From Cytobacillus depressus (GTDB lineage: Bacteria > Bacillota > Bacilli > Bacillales > Cytobacillaceae), in contig NZ_WBOS01000001.1 in NCBI RefSeq assembly GCF_008923245.1, forward strand, positions 1,014,215-1,078,214: a stretch of 64,000 nucleotides of DNA. Direction: 5' to 3'. The translations under genes and the position numbers were made by a program. Under the pieces are notes generated by a model, which searched no databases, was not told the DNA's origin, and worked only from the letters and a program-made list of their open reading frames with translations. Positions 9,027 to 17,746 of this stretch are shown in pieces (position 1 is the stretch's first letter; every line of letters begins with the position of its first letter).

Positions 9027-9056
9027 AGCCCTACCTAAAAGGTAGGACTTTTCAAA
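9027..9056 (-). terminator. Terminator of murJ
   Basis: CCTACC-TAAAA-GGTAGG stem with T-rich flank on the minus strand, downstream of the murJ stop at 9105. Confidence 0.7.
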
Positions 9057-9104
9057 AAAGTATGTTTTGAAATTTAGACTATTTACTCTTCTTCCCGTCC
9101 CCAT

Positions 9105-10718
9105 TTAGGAACGCAGCCTAAATTTCTTCATTAACCGATCGATCTTTTGACCAAATAGGAAATAAGCTAGTTTCGTTTTTAAGCTTAAGGAGAAATAAAT
9201 GCCTGCACCAACGATAGCACAAATTAGTACAATGATCAGAGCTTGGAAGCTAGAGGCAGGTGATAAAAATGCTGTAAGAATCTTATATGTTATTCCTGTC
9301 CCGACGAACATGAGTAATGTAATGAGGACGACTAGAAGCCCTCTTCTCCAAACAAGCTTAAACGGATACTGTGCGTATGTTTTAATAACAAATAAATTAA
9401 TGGTGATCGCCGCTACATAACCGATTGCAGTCGCTAGGACAGCACCGTTCGTTTCAAATATTTTAATAAGGGGAATATTTAAGCTTAGTTTAAGCAATAA
9501 ACCGACTAGCAAGCTTAAGACCGTAAATCGCTGCTCATTGATCCCTTGTAAAATAGCCGCCGTTACTAGGAAGTATGCGAACAAAATGGCAACTGGTGCG
9601 TATGTTCTTAACACCTCTGTTCCTAGCTCGCTATGTTCATAAAACAATGTAAAAATTGGCTCTGCTAACATCGAAAGACCGATAACTGCTGGGAGTGTTA
9701 AAAATAATACGACTTGGAACGCTTGATTTAATTGATGGTTCAAACTAGGACGGTCCTCGTCAACAAACGCCTTTGTAATGGATGGGACTAATGTTAGCGA
9801 GAACGCGGTTGCTAGTGCAACTGGGATGATAACCAACTTATGCGTTTGCATTGTAATAACAGCAAAAGCGGTTTCAGCTCCAACGTCATCATACCCGATC
9901 GATATCATCGTATTAATAAACGTAAACTGATCGACAAGTTGAAAAAGCGGGTTGGCAATCCCCACAAAAACGAATGGGGCAGCATAAATAACGATTTCTT
10001 TATACATTTCTTTTAAAGAAATATCTACTGTTCCTTTATCATGCAAAAGGAGATCATTTAAATAGGATCTTCGTTTATACCAATACCAAATTAAACTAAA
10101 CAATCCTCCAATTGCACCAATAAATGCGGCAAAGGTTGCGACACTTACTGCTTGAGTAATTGTTCCATTCATAAAATGAAGAACGACAAAAGCACCCGCT
10201 AGCACAAAGGTAATTCTAACAATCTGTTCGATGACCTGAGAGACTGCTGATGGTCCCATTGATTGGTGCCCTTGGAAAAACCCCCGGATCAAGCTCATGA
10301 TCGGAACAACAATAAGGGCGAAACTAACAGCCCGAATAACGGTCGTCACATCTTTTACATTTGCCTCAACTTTAGATGTACTCATTTCAGCAATGAATGG
10401 AGCAATAAAATATAATGCAAGGAATGAGAGGAAACCAGTACACATCATGATGATTAACCCTGATTTAAAAAGCTTTCTCCCGACTGCGTATTCATCAATA
10501 GCATTATACTTTGAAATAAATTTAGAAACCGCAAGTGGGATCCCACCTGTCGCTATACTAATAAAAATTGTATAGGGGATATAAGAAAATGCATATAATG
10601 CCTGTCCTTTACTCCCAACAATATGGTAAAACGGAATGACATAAAACAACCCTAGAAGCTTCGAAATCATCGTACCTAGAGTTAAAATAAACGTTCCTCT
10701 TAAAAGCTTTGATGACAT
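9105..10718 (-). CDS. murJ: Lipid II flippase of the MurJ/YtgP type
   Basis: 537-aa polytopic protein of the MOP (MATE-like) exporter superfamily with about 14 hydrophobic segments across its length. B. subtilis YtgP is the MurJ-type lipid II flippase that moves the peptidoglycan precursor across the membrane, partly redundant with Amj. The N terminus (KLLRGTFILTLGTMISKLLGLFYVIPF) and the internal QVIEQIVRI segment are typical of this branch. GGAAGGG lies upstream of the ATG. Monocistronic. Paralogous spore polysaccharide exporters such as SpoVB are alternatives, but context favours YtgP. Confidence 0.88.
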   Translation of the reverse strand: MSSKLLRGTFILTLGTMISKLLGLFYVIPFYHIVGSKGQALYAFSYIPYTIFISIATGGIPLAVSKFISKYNAIDEYAVGRKLFKSGLIIMMCTGFLSFLALYFIAPFIAEMSTSKVEANVKDVTTVIRAVSFALIVVPIMSLIRGFFQGHQSMGPSAVSQVIEQIVRITFVLAGAFVVLHFMNGTITQAVSVATFAAFIGAIGGLFSLIWYWYKRRSYLNDLLLHDKGTVDISLKEMYKEIVIYAAPFVFVGIANPLFQLVDQFTFINTMISIGYDDVGAETAFAVITMQTHKLVIIPVALATAFSLTLVPSITKAFVDEDRPSLNHQLNQAFQVVLFLTLPAVIGLSMLAEPIFTLFYEHSELGTEVLRTYAPVAILFAYFLVTAAILQGINEQRFTVLSLLVGLLLKLSLNIPLIKIFETNGAVLATAIGYVAAITINLFVIKTYAQYPFKLVWRRGLLVVLITLLMFVGTGITYKILTAFLSPASSFQALIIVLICAIVGAGIYFSLSLKTKLAYFLFGQKIDRLMKKFRLRS

Positions 10719-10743
10719 AGATGATTATCCCTTCCTTTAAAAG

Positions 10744-10776
10744 AAAAGCGTAGGCGCCGGAGCTAGACAATAGAAA
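10744..10776. repeat. Short Family II repeat (ends only)
   Basis: Contains AAAAGCG...GGCGCCGGAGCTAGACA, the two conserved ends of the Family II cassette joined with no interior. It lies in the murJ-ytfP divergent gap. Confidence 0.6.
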
Positions 10777-10960
10777 AAAGCAAAGCTATTTTTTGCACAC
10801 TATTTGTAGTTTACTCTTCTTTATGAAGGATTGCTACCTATAGATTTGTTTAAAGATAAAATTTCACCTAAAAAATCGAATAATAGCAAAAATGGTTTAA
10901 CGCTTCATTTATCGTTTATAATGAGTAGATGCATAGATTGAAGATTAAGTTGGTGAACAA

Positions 10961-12229
10961 ATGAAATATGATGTAATTGTAATTGGCGGAGGGCCCTCTG
11001 GCTTAATGGCTGCAATTGGCGCTGCTGAACAGAAAGCTAAAGTACTACTTATTGATAAAGGGGACAAGCTTGGGAGAAAGCTTGCTATTTCAGGTGGCGG
11101 GCGCTGCAATGTCACAAACAGGCTGCCTATTGATGAAATTATTAAGCATATTCCCGGGAATGGCCGCTTCTTATATAGCGCCTTTTCGCTTTTCAGCAAT
11201 GAAGATATTATTCAGTTTTTCGAAAATCTCGGGATTAAACTGAAGGAAGAGGATCATGGACGGATGTTTCCCGTTACAGATAAAGCTCAATCGGTTGTTG
11301 ATGCTTTACTTTCCAGGCTGCGGGAATTAAAGGTCGATATAAAAACAAACAGCCCGATACACGATGTTCATTATGCAAATGGCAAGGTGAAATCTGTTGA
11401 GCTAAGGAACGGGGAAATGTACGAAGCTAACTCCGTCGTGATTGCTGTTGGCGGAAAATCTGTCCCCCAAACGGGTTCAACTGGGGATGGGTATGCTTGG
11501 GCAGAAAAAGCTGGGCATACGATTACCGAATTATTTCCTACAGAGGTTCCTGTCACTTCAGCCGAGCCTTTTATTAAAGAAAAAACGCTGCAAGGATTGT
11601 CGCTTCGCAGTGTGGCATTGAGTGTGCTGAATCCTAAAGGCAAAGCACTAATTACGCATAAAATGGATATGATTTTCACTCATTTTGGCATCAGCGGTCC
11701 TGCTGTTTTAAGATGCAGCCAATTTGTCGCCAAAGCTAAGAAAAAGTGGAATTTGAAAGAAGTTTTGATGAGTATTGATGCCCTTCCTGATAAAAAAGAA
11801 GAGCCTTTATTTCAAGAAATTTTGTCAGGAATTAAAGCGGAGCCGAAAAAAAGCATCAAAAATTTATTAAAAGGCCATCTTCCGGAGAGATATCTGCTTT
11901 TCTTACTTGAGAGAAGCGGGATTGATCCGTCAGCACAGGGGGCCAATATTTCTAATGAAAAAGTGAGAAGCTTCGTAAAGAGCTGCAAAGCGTTTCAATT
12001 CGCAGTGAATGGAACTCTCCCACTTGAAAAGGCTTTTGTAACAGGCGGCGGAGTATCGGTGAAAGAGATTGATCCGAAAACAATGGCATCTAAATTCATG
12101 AATGGATTGTTTTTTTGCGGGGAAATTCTTGATATTCATGGCTATACTGGCGGCTATAATATTACGTCTGCGCTCATAACAGGAAGGCTTGCTGGGATGA
12201 ATGCCGCTTTGTCAACAAATCCCCTATAA
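10961..12229 (+). CDS. ytfP: FAD-dependent oxidoreductase YtfP (HI0933 family)
   Basis: Flavoprotein of unknown substrate, 422 aa. The N terminus carries the Rossmann dinucleotide motif [17 protein letters not shown] (residues 6-22) and the family signature [18 protein letters not shown] (about 36-53). Late motifs are [15 protein letters not shown] and [16 protein letters not shown], which close the FAD site. GGTGAA precedes the ATG by a few bases. Family members are related to BaiN-like reductases; no function is established for this one. Confidence 0.9.
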   Translation: MKYDVIVIGGGPSGLMAAIGAAEQKAKVLLIDKGDKLGRKLAISGGGRCNVTNRLPIDEIIKHIPGNGRFLYSAFSLFSNEDIIQFFENLGIKLKEEDHGRMFPVTDKAQSVVDALLSRLRELKVDIKTNSPIHDVHYANGKVKSVELRNGEMYEANSVVIAVGGKSVPQTGSTGDGYAWAEKAGHTITELFPTEVPVTSAEPFIKEKTLQGLSLRSVALSVLNPKGKALITHKMDMIFTHFGISGPAVLRCSQFVAKAKKKWNLKEVLMSIDALPDKKEEPLFQEILSGIKAEPKKSIKNLLKGHLPERYLLFLLERSGIDPSAQGANISNEKVRSFVKSCKAFQFAVNGTLPLEKAFVTGGGVSVKEIDPKTMASKFMNGLFFCGEILDIHGYTGGYNITSALITGRLAGMNAALSTNPL

Positions 12230-12232
12230 TTA

Positions 12233-12475
12233 GAAAAGCGGAAGCGCCTTCGAAGATGAACATCGACTAAAAACCGCCACGTCCTGTGGCGAACGCCGAT
12301 GTCAGCACATCCTGTGCAAGTCCGACAAGCATAAGACAAGACAGCGAGAAGGTTGCTCTTTAACCTTCTTGATGGATTGGCTTATGACCTCGAGGTCGAC
12401 AAAAACGCGACGTCCTGTCGCATTGTCGACACTTGTACGTCCTGTACGTCGGGGCTAGGCGCTGGAGCTAGACAA
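12233..12475. repeat. Family II repeat, long copy R1
   Basis: Starts AAAAGCGGAAGCGCC and ends GGCGCTGGAGCTAGACA. Between the ends it carries mini-hairpins with a constant loop: GCCAC-GTCCT-GTGGC at 12276-12290, GCACA-TCC-TGTGC at 12305-12317, GCGAC-GTCCT-GTCGC at 12407-12421, GTAC-GTCCT-GTAC at 12435-12447. A central hairpin spans 12330-12386 (CATAAG...CTTATG outer arms). It fills the ytfP-cse60 gap; no gene seen. Confidence 0.85.
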
Positions 12476-12481
12476 ATAAAT

Positions 12482-12510
12482 TAGAGCCTGATATGTTATC
12501 AGGCTCTATA
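12482..12510 (-). terminator. Terminator overlapping the cse60 stop
   Basis: AGAGCCTGATA / TATCAGGCTCT inverted repeat ending in a T-rich stretch on the minus strand; it includes the last codons of cse60. Confidence 0.75.
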
Positions 12511-12681
12511 AATGATCATCGCCGAAAAACAATAAATCTGTTCATCTTCATCCTCATGGACCGCTGCAATATTGTACTTTATATCTACAAGCTTTTTCTC
12601 TTCAATCTTTTCTAAAAAACGATTCATCTCGAGCTCAAGATCCTTCTCATGTTCTTGGTCAAATAATTTCACTTTGATCAT
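12499..12681 (-). CDS. cse60: Sporulation protein Cse60
   Basis: Exactly 60 residues, beginning MIKVKLFDQEHEKDLE, which matches the small Cse60 family (B. subtilis YteV) made in the mother cell during sporulation; biochemical role unknown. The frame extends to an ATG at 12723, but that lacks a ribosome binding site, while AGGTGA precedes the ATG at 12681. Its presence supports an endospore-forming host. No clear SigE promoter was recognised by eye. Confidence 0.8.
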   Translation of the reverse strand: MIKVKLFDQEHEKDLELEMNRFLEKIEEKKLVDIKYNIAAVHEDEDEQIYCFSAMIIYRA

Positions 12682-12786
12682 AAGAGTATCGTCACCTATC
12701 CTCTCTGTCTTTTTTATTATCATTATTGACAGAATAATCCGTTTTCAAAACAACAGTAAGAAAGGATAGGCAGGAAGATGAACGAA

Positions 12787-12826
12787 AAAAAATGGGCAGA
12801 CGAACATGTCTCCCCATTTTTTATAT
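12787..12826 (-). terminator. Terminator of the purC-type gene
   Basis: AAAAAATGGG-GCAGACGAACATGTCT-type stem closing CCCATTTTTT, directly downstream of the stop at 12838. Confidence 0.85.
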
Positions 12827-12837
12827 TAAAATTTATA

Positions 12838-13521
12838 CTAGACTAGCATTAATTTTTCTAATTCAAGCGGTTCAACATAAACCCCATCTTTATAGGCTCT
12901 CATATTTCCACCTGATATTTCGTCGATTAAAACGATTTGATTATCTTCCCCGACTCTGCCAAATTCAAATTTAATATCATATAAATCTATATCTTTTTTC
13001 GCAAGCTCTTCTTTGACAACTTGTCCGATTTGCTTTGTTAAATCCTTTAACACGGCATACTCTGCTTTGGAAAGGACTCCTAGCATATCAAGTGCATCCT
13101 CGCTAATCGGAGGGTCTTGCCTTTCATCATCTTTAATTGTAACTTCGACGAAAGCGTCTAAAGCCTGTCCTTCTTCTGCATACATGCCATAGCGGCGAAG
13201 GAAGCTTCCGACTGCTCTGTAGCGACAAATCACTTCAAGGCCATTACCGAAGACGGTAGCAGGCTTTACAGTCATGGTTGCATTTTCAATGTTAGCATCA
13301 ATATAGTGAGTCGGAATGCCTTTTTCTTTTAAAATTTCAAAAAAGAATTTCGTCAAACTAAGCCCTGCACGTCCGGCACCTTCCAACGTTAAGCCGACCG
13401 TATTTGCACCTGGATCGAAAACTCCATTTTCCCCTGTCACATCATCTTTAAATTTCAATAGATAATTGCCGTCTTCTAGTGCATATACATCCTTCGTTTT
13501 GCCTTTATAAATAGGTTTCAC
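12838..13521 (-). CDS. purC: SAICAR synthetase PurC-type
   Basis: Joins CAIR and aspartate with ATP to give SAICAR in purine synthesis. 227 aa, compact PurC form. Motifs: YKGKTKDVY (nucleotide loop, residues 4-12), LKFKDDVTGENG, VICRYRAVGSFLRRYG, and the C-terminal LIDEISGGNMRAY. GGGGAGG seven bases upstream supports the GTG start. It stands alone here instead of in the purEKBCSQLFMNHD operon, so it may be a second copy; whether the genome has another cannot be seen. No PurR box recognised upstream. Confidence 0.85.
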   Translation of the reverse strand: MKPIYKGKTKDVYALEDGNYLLKFKDDVTGENGVFDPGANTVGLTLEGAGRAGLSLTKFFFEILKEKGIPTHYIDANIENATMTVKPATVFGNGLEVICRYRAVGSFLRRYGMYAEEGQALDAFVEVTIKDDERQDPPISEDALDMLGVLSKAEYAVLKDLTKQIGQVVKEELAKKDIDLYDIKFEFGRVGEDNQIVLIDEISGGNMRAYKDGVYVEPLELEKLMLV

Positions 13522-13639
13522 AGTGAATCCTCCCCAAGAAGCATTTTGTCTTTGTCACTTACAACTATAATCTATTTTCAAAAAAATAATCAATGATAAC
13601 TTTCAAATGAAAGATTTGCTTGTTCAACCTGGAATGGAA

Positions 13640-13948
13640 TTATTTGACAACCACTTCACCTGCCCAATTGAGCATACCGCCGATCATATTTCGTACCTTA
13701 TATCCTTGATCCTGCATGTAATAACATACATTTTCACTCCGAGCACCTGAGCGGCAAATAAAGATGTATTCCTTTTCTTTATCAAATTGGCCTAAATTTT
13801 CAGGGATCGTCATCATCCGGATATGTTTGGCTCCCCGGATCATTCCTTGGGCTACCTCTTCATCTTCCCTTACATCAACTAATTCTAATTTTTCTCCTGC
13901 TTCAAGCTTTTTTTCCAATTCCTCTGTAGTAATGATTTCGATAGTCAT
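13640..13948 (-). CDS. ytwF: Rhodanese-like protein YtwF
   Basis: Single-domain sulfurtransferase, 102 aa. It reads LVDVREDEEVAQGMIRGAKHI near the start and has the catalytic-loop cysteine in FICRSGARSENV (about residue 69). GGAAG six bases before the ATG at 13948 sets the start; the TTG just upstream is not used. Such proteins carry a persulfide on the loop cysteine; the acceptor is unknown. Monocistronic. Confidence 0.87.
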   Translation of the reverse strand: MTIEIITTEELEKKLEAGEKLELVDVREDEEVAQGMIRGAKHIRMMTIPENLGQFDKEKEYIFICRSGARSENVCYYMQDQGYKVRNMIGGMLNWAGEVVVK

Positions 13949-13996
13949 CAAATACTTCCTTTCTCGAAAGCGATTGTTTTCCTAATGTAATAATAA

Positions 13997-14034
13997 AAAA
14001 CATCCTCCAAAAACGCAATTGGAGGATGTTTAAT
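13997..14034 (-). terminator. Terminator of leuS
   Basis: ACATCCTCCAA / TTGGAGGATGT stem with T run on the minus strand, between the leuS stop and ytwF. Confidence 0.85.
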
Positions 14035-14068
14035 TTGCCGTAACCGGGACAATGTGCCCTATGTTCCG

Positions 14069-16486
14069 TTAATTTGCTACGATATTTACAAGCTTGCCAG
14101 GAACGGCGATAACTTTGCGAACAGTTTTTCCATCGATTTGCTCTTTAACCGTTTGATCATCCATCGCAATTTTCTCTAGAGCTTCTTTTTGTGCATCTGA
14201 TGGGACAAGCAATTTCGCTTTTACTTTGCCGTTAATTTGGATAACAATCTCCACTTCATCATCGACAAGCTTCGCTTCATCAAATGCCGGCCATGCTTCA
14301 TAAGCGGCTGTTTCGCTATGGCCTAGCTTCTCCCAAAGCTCTTCAGCAATGTGAGGAGTAATTGGAGAAAGTAATTTAATAAATCCTTCCATAAAATGCT
14401 TCGGAAGAACGGTCGATTTATAAGCTTCATTAATGAATACCATCATTTGAGAAATAGCGGTATTGAAGCGTAATCCTTCGTAATCCTCTGTAACCTTTTT
14501 CACAGTTTGATGGTAAACCTTTTCTAAATTACTTGCTTCTTCACTTTCTTGAATTTTTGGATTAAGCTCCCCATTTTCTTCAATGAACAAGCGCCATACG
14601 CGATCTAGGAAACGTCTTGACCCATCTAATCCATTCGTAGACCAAGCGATAGATGCATCAAGTGGTCCCATGAACATTTCGTATAAGCGAAGTGTGTCGG
14701 CCCCGTGGCTTTCAAGAATATCATCCGGATTGACAACATTACCTTTTGATTTACTCATTTTCTCATTGCCTTCACCAAGAATCATCCCTTGGTTAAATAG
14801 CTTTTGGAAAGGCTCCTTCGTATGAACAACTCCGATATCATAAAGAACCTTATGCCAGAAGCGTGCATACAGAAGGTGAAGAACCGCATGCTCCGCACCG
14901 CCGATATAAATATCAACTGGAAGCCATTCTTTTAGCTTGTCGGCATCTGCAAGTGCTTCACTGTTGTGCGGGTCAATATAGCGTAAATAATACCAGCAGC
15001 TGCCCGCCCATTGTGGCATTGTATTCGTTTCCCTGCGGCCTTTTTTGCCTGTAACAGGGTCAACTACATTTACCCACTCTTCAATATTGGCAAGCGGTGA
15101 CTCACCCGTTCCAGATGGCTTAATCTCAGTTGTTTTTGGAAGAATTAATGGCAGTTGATTTTCAGGGACAGCTGAGCTTGTGCCATCTTCCCAATGAATA
15201 ACAGGGATCGGCTCTCCCCAATAGCGCTGGCGACTAAATAACCAATCACGAAGGCGATACGTTACCTTCTTCATGCCAAGCCCTTTTTCTTCAAGCCAAG
15301 CAATCATTTTTGCAATGGCTTCTTCTTTATTCATTCCATTTAAGAATTCAGAGTTTACATGTTCTCCGTCTCCAGCATATGCTTCTTTCTCCACATTTCC
15401 GCCAGCAACAACTTCAACAATTGGCAAGTCAAATTGTTTAGCAAATTCATGGTCACGCTCATCATGTGCAGGTACAGCCATAATTGCACCAGTACCGTAA
15501 CTTGCTAACACATAATCAGCGATCCAAATTGGCATCTTTTCGCCATTTGCTGGGTTAATCGCATAGGCACCTGTGAAAACGCCCGTCTTTTCTTTTGCTA
15601 GATCCGTTCTTTCAAGATCACTTTTCATTTTTACTTTATCTAAATAGGCTTGAACTGCCATACGCAGCTCATCAGTTGTAATTTTGTCAACTAACTGATG
15701 CTCAGGAGCAAGCACCGCGTAGGTTGCACCAAAAAGAGTGTCAGGACGAGTCGTAAATACTTTGAATGTTCCTTCATGCCCTTCGATTTGGAAAGTGACT
15801 TCTGCCCCTTCTGAACGGCCAATCCAGTTACGCTGCATATCCTTTAGGCTTTCTGGCCAATCTAGTGTTTCAAGGTCTTCAAGTAAACGATCTGCATATG
15901 CAGTAATTTTTAATACCCACTGTTTCATCGGTCTACGTTCAACTGGATGACCGCCTCGCTCACTTTTTCCATCAATGACTTCTTCGTTCGCTAGCACTGT
16001 TCCAAGCGCTGGGCACCAGTTCACCGCTACTTCATCAATATAAGCCAAACCTTTTTCATATAGCTTTAAGAAAATCCATTGTGTCCATTTGTAGTACTCA
16101 GGATCAGTCGTATTGATTTCACGATCCCAATCATAGGAGAACCCTAATGCTTTAATTTGGCGGCGGAATGTATTAATATTCTTTGCCGTAAATTCAGCTG
16201 GATCGTTTCCTGTGTCTAATGCATATTGTTCAGCAGGAAGGCCGAATGCATCCCAGCCCATTGGGTGAAGGACATTATAGCCTTGCATGCGCTTCATACG
16301 TGAAAGGATATCTGTCGCCGTATATCCTTCTGGGTGGCCAACATGAAGCCCAGCTCCAGATGGATATGGAAACATATCCAGTGCGTAAAATTTGCGCTTT
16401 CCTTTATCTTCACTCGTCTTAAATGTTTTATTTTCTTCCCAGACACTTTGCCACTTTTTCTCAATCTCTTGATGATTGAAACTCAT
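14069..16486 (-). CDS. leuS: Leucyl-tRNA synthetase
   Basis: Class I synthetase charging tRNA-Leu. 805 aa, the bacterial length. HIGH-type motif [17 protein letters not shown] near residues 40-56, the editing domain with [12 protein letters not shown], the tRNA-synthesis [25 protein letters not shown] (KMSKS), and the C-terminal anticodon domain. GGAGG lies eight bases before the ATG at 16486; the GTG immediately upstream is ignored. Controlled by the T-box leader at 16530-16775. Confidence 0.97.
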   Translation of the reverse strand: MSFNHQEIEKKWQSVWEENKTFKTSEDKGKRKFYALDMFPYPSGAGLHVGHPEGYTATDILSRMKRMQGYNVLHPMGWDAFGLPAEQYALDTGNDPAEFTAKNINTFRRQIKALGFSYDWDREINTTDPEYYKWTQWIFLKLYEKGLAYIDEVAVNWCPALGTVLANEEVIDGKSERGGHPVERRPMKQWVLKITAYADRLLEDLETLDWPESLKDMQRNWIGRSEGAEVTFQIEGHEGTFKVFTTRPDTLFGATYAVLAPEHQLVDKITTDELRMAVQAYLDKVKMKSDLERTDLAKEKTGVFTGAYAINPANGEKMPIWIADYVLASYGTGAIMAVPAHDERDHEFAKQFDLPIVEVVAGGNVEKEAYAGDGEHVNSEFLNGMNKEEAIAKMIAWLEEKGLGMKKVTYRLRDWLFSRQRYWGEPIPVIHWEDGTSSAVPENQLPLILPKTTEIKPSGTGESPLANIEEWVNVVDPVTGKKGRRETNTMPQWAGSCWYYLRYIDPHNSEALADADKLKEWLPVDIYIGGAEHAVLHLLYARFWHKVLYDIGVVHTKEPFQKLFNQGMILGEGNEKMSKSKGNVVNPDDILESHGADTLRLYEMFMGPLDASIAWSTNGLDGSRRFLDRVWRLFIEENGELNPKIQESEEASNLEKVYHQTVKKVTEDYEGLRFNTAISQMMVFINEAYKSTVLPKHFMEGFIKLLSPITPHIAEELWEKLGHSETAAYEAWPAFDEAKLVDDEVEIVIQINGKVKAKLLVPSDAQKEALEKIAMDDQTVKEQIDGKTVRKVIAVPGKLVNIVAN

Positions 16487-16529
16487 CACATGTTCCTCCT
16501 ATTTTAAATTATAGAAAATATTTCGAAAA

Positions 16530-16775
16530 AATCGAAAAAACCTCTCATCCCAATCAAGGGACGAGAGGATTATGTATAATCTCCCGCGGTACCACCCACA
16601 TTAGTGACAATGTCACTCGCTTCATTCATCCTTAACGCGGAGTACGGCAAGCATTACTAATTGTTCACACTTGCTGCTCAAAGGCGAGTTCATGGTTTCC
16701 CCGGCTGACTTGCACCACCCGTCAGCTCTCTAATTACAGGTTCAATCCATTACTAATCCTTATCTTAGCATATAA
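16530..16775 (-). promoter_or_regulatory. T-box riboswitch of leuS
   Basis: Read on the minus strand: stem I with AGAGAGCTGACGGGTGGTGC and its partner GTCAGC, a specifier region containing GAACTCGCC (CTC, a leucine codon), the T-box GGGTGGTACCGCGG (16588-16601), then a terminator hairpin CCTCTCGTCCC / GGGATGAGAGG followed by TTTTTT. Uncharged tRNA-Leu is expected to favour the antiterminator and allow leuS transcription. An extended minus 10 (TGCTAAGAT) lies just upstream near 16765. Confidence 0.95.
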
Positions 16776-16797
16776 ATATATTAGTGCTATTGTATTA

Positions 16798-16845
16798 AAT
16801 TTCCCACCAAGATGCAAGTGGACTCATCTTGACGGGAAATTTAAT
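16798..16845. repeat. Strong palindrome upstream of the leuS leader
   Basis: AAATTTCCC and CAAGATG pair with CATCTTG and GGGAAATTT around a short loop. No T run follows on either strand, so it is not a typical terminator. It sits between the dehydrogenase terminator and the leuS promoter. Confidence 0.6.
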
Positions 16846-16896
16846 ATGTAGATTATGCGGGAAATAACAATATGTGAATGGATTTAAAAAAATTTT

Positions 16897-16928
16897 TAAA
16901 GGGGACATATTGTTCTATGCCCCCTTTG
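16897..16928 (-). terminator. Terminator of the hydroxybutyrate operon
   Basis: AAAGGGGGCATA / TATGTCCCCTTT stem then an A/T-rich tail on the minus strand, after the stop at 16932. Confidence 0.75.
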
Positions 16929-16931
16929 AAA

Positions 16932-17708
16932 CTATTGGATTGTATATCCACCATCAATAACGACCGATTGTCCCGTTACACCTTTTGCAGAATCACTGGA
17001 TAAGAAAATAGCATAATCCGCTATCTCTTCCACAGATAAAAGCCTTTTTTGCGGTACTAACGGAAAAATTACTTCCTCTAACACCTTTTCAAGCGGGACA
17101 TTTCGTGTTTCCGCTAAGTCATTGAGCTGATTTCGGACAAGGGCTGTATCGACATAGCCAGGGCAGATTGCATTGACAGTAATTCCATGCACAGCTGTTT
17201 CCAAAGCCGCTACTTTCGTTAAACCGATGACTCCATGTTTCGCACTATTGTAAGCGGCTTTTCCCGCAAATCCTACTAAACCATTGATAGAGGCCATATT
17301 AATAATTCTGCCAAACTGCTGCTTTTTCATAATTGGCAAAGCATGCTTAATGGCAATAAACGGAGCTGTTAGCATGACTTTTATCATAAACTCAAACTTC
17401 TCGGTTGAAAAATCCTCAATATAAGATACATGCTGCAAGCCTGCATTATTTAGAAGAACATCTAATCTGCCAAAATGCTGTACTGTTTCCTGAATGCATG
17501 TTTGGATCTCATTTTCTATCGTTACATCACATTTCAGGCCAATCGCTTCAAATCCTTCTTCCTGCAAGGCTGCTGATGCTTTTTTGACTTGTTCTTCTTG
17601 AATATCCGTTAAAACTATTTTTGCACCGGCAGCTGCAAACTTCTTGCCAATTACAAAGCCGATTCCTTGAGCTGCTCCCGTAATAAAAACTACTTTTCCC
17701 TGAACCAT
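16932..17708 (-). CDS. 3-hydroxybutyrate dehydrogenase (SDR family)
   Basis: Short-chain dehydrogenase, 258 aa, expected to oxidise 3-hydroxybutyrate to acetoacetate with NAD. TGAAQGIG (residues 10-17) binds the nucleotide, NNAG follows, then the catalytic set ending YNSAKHG, and PGYVDTALVRNQ typical of the 3-hydroxybutyrate branch. GGAG is seven bases upstream of the ATG. It lies 38 bp downstream of the GntP-type permease, which supports a substrate of the short hydroxy-acid kind. Other SDR substrates cannot be excluded. Confidence 0.85.
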   Translation of the reverse strand: MVQGKVVFITGAAQGIGFVIGKKFAAAGAKIVLTDIQEEQVKKASAALQEEGFEAIGLKCDVTIENEIQTCIQETVQHFGRLDVLLNNAGLQHVSYIEDFSTEKFEFMIKVMLTAPFIAIKHALPIMKKQQFGRIINMASINGLVGFAGKAAYNSAKHGVIGLTKVAALETAVHGITVNAICPGYVDTALVRNQLNDLAETRNVPLEKVLEEVIFPLVPQKRLLSVEEIADYAIFLSSDSAKGVTGQSVVIDGGYTIQ

Positions 17709-17746
17709 AATGTAACTCCTTTCAGTTGCTTAACAATGAAGTTTTC

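Noticed and set aside
8816..9070. 84-codon frame across the 52-bp repeats
   Set aside because: The repeat period is not divisible by three and the peptide changes frame relative to the unit; no binding site.
12154..12339. Frame running from ytfP into repeat R1
   Set aside because: Minus-strand frame spans the end of a real plus-strand gene and a repeat; no binding site.
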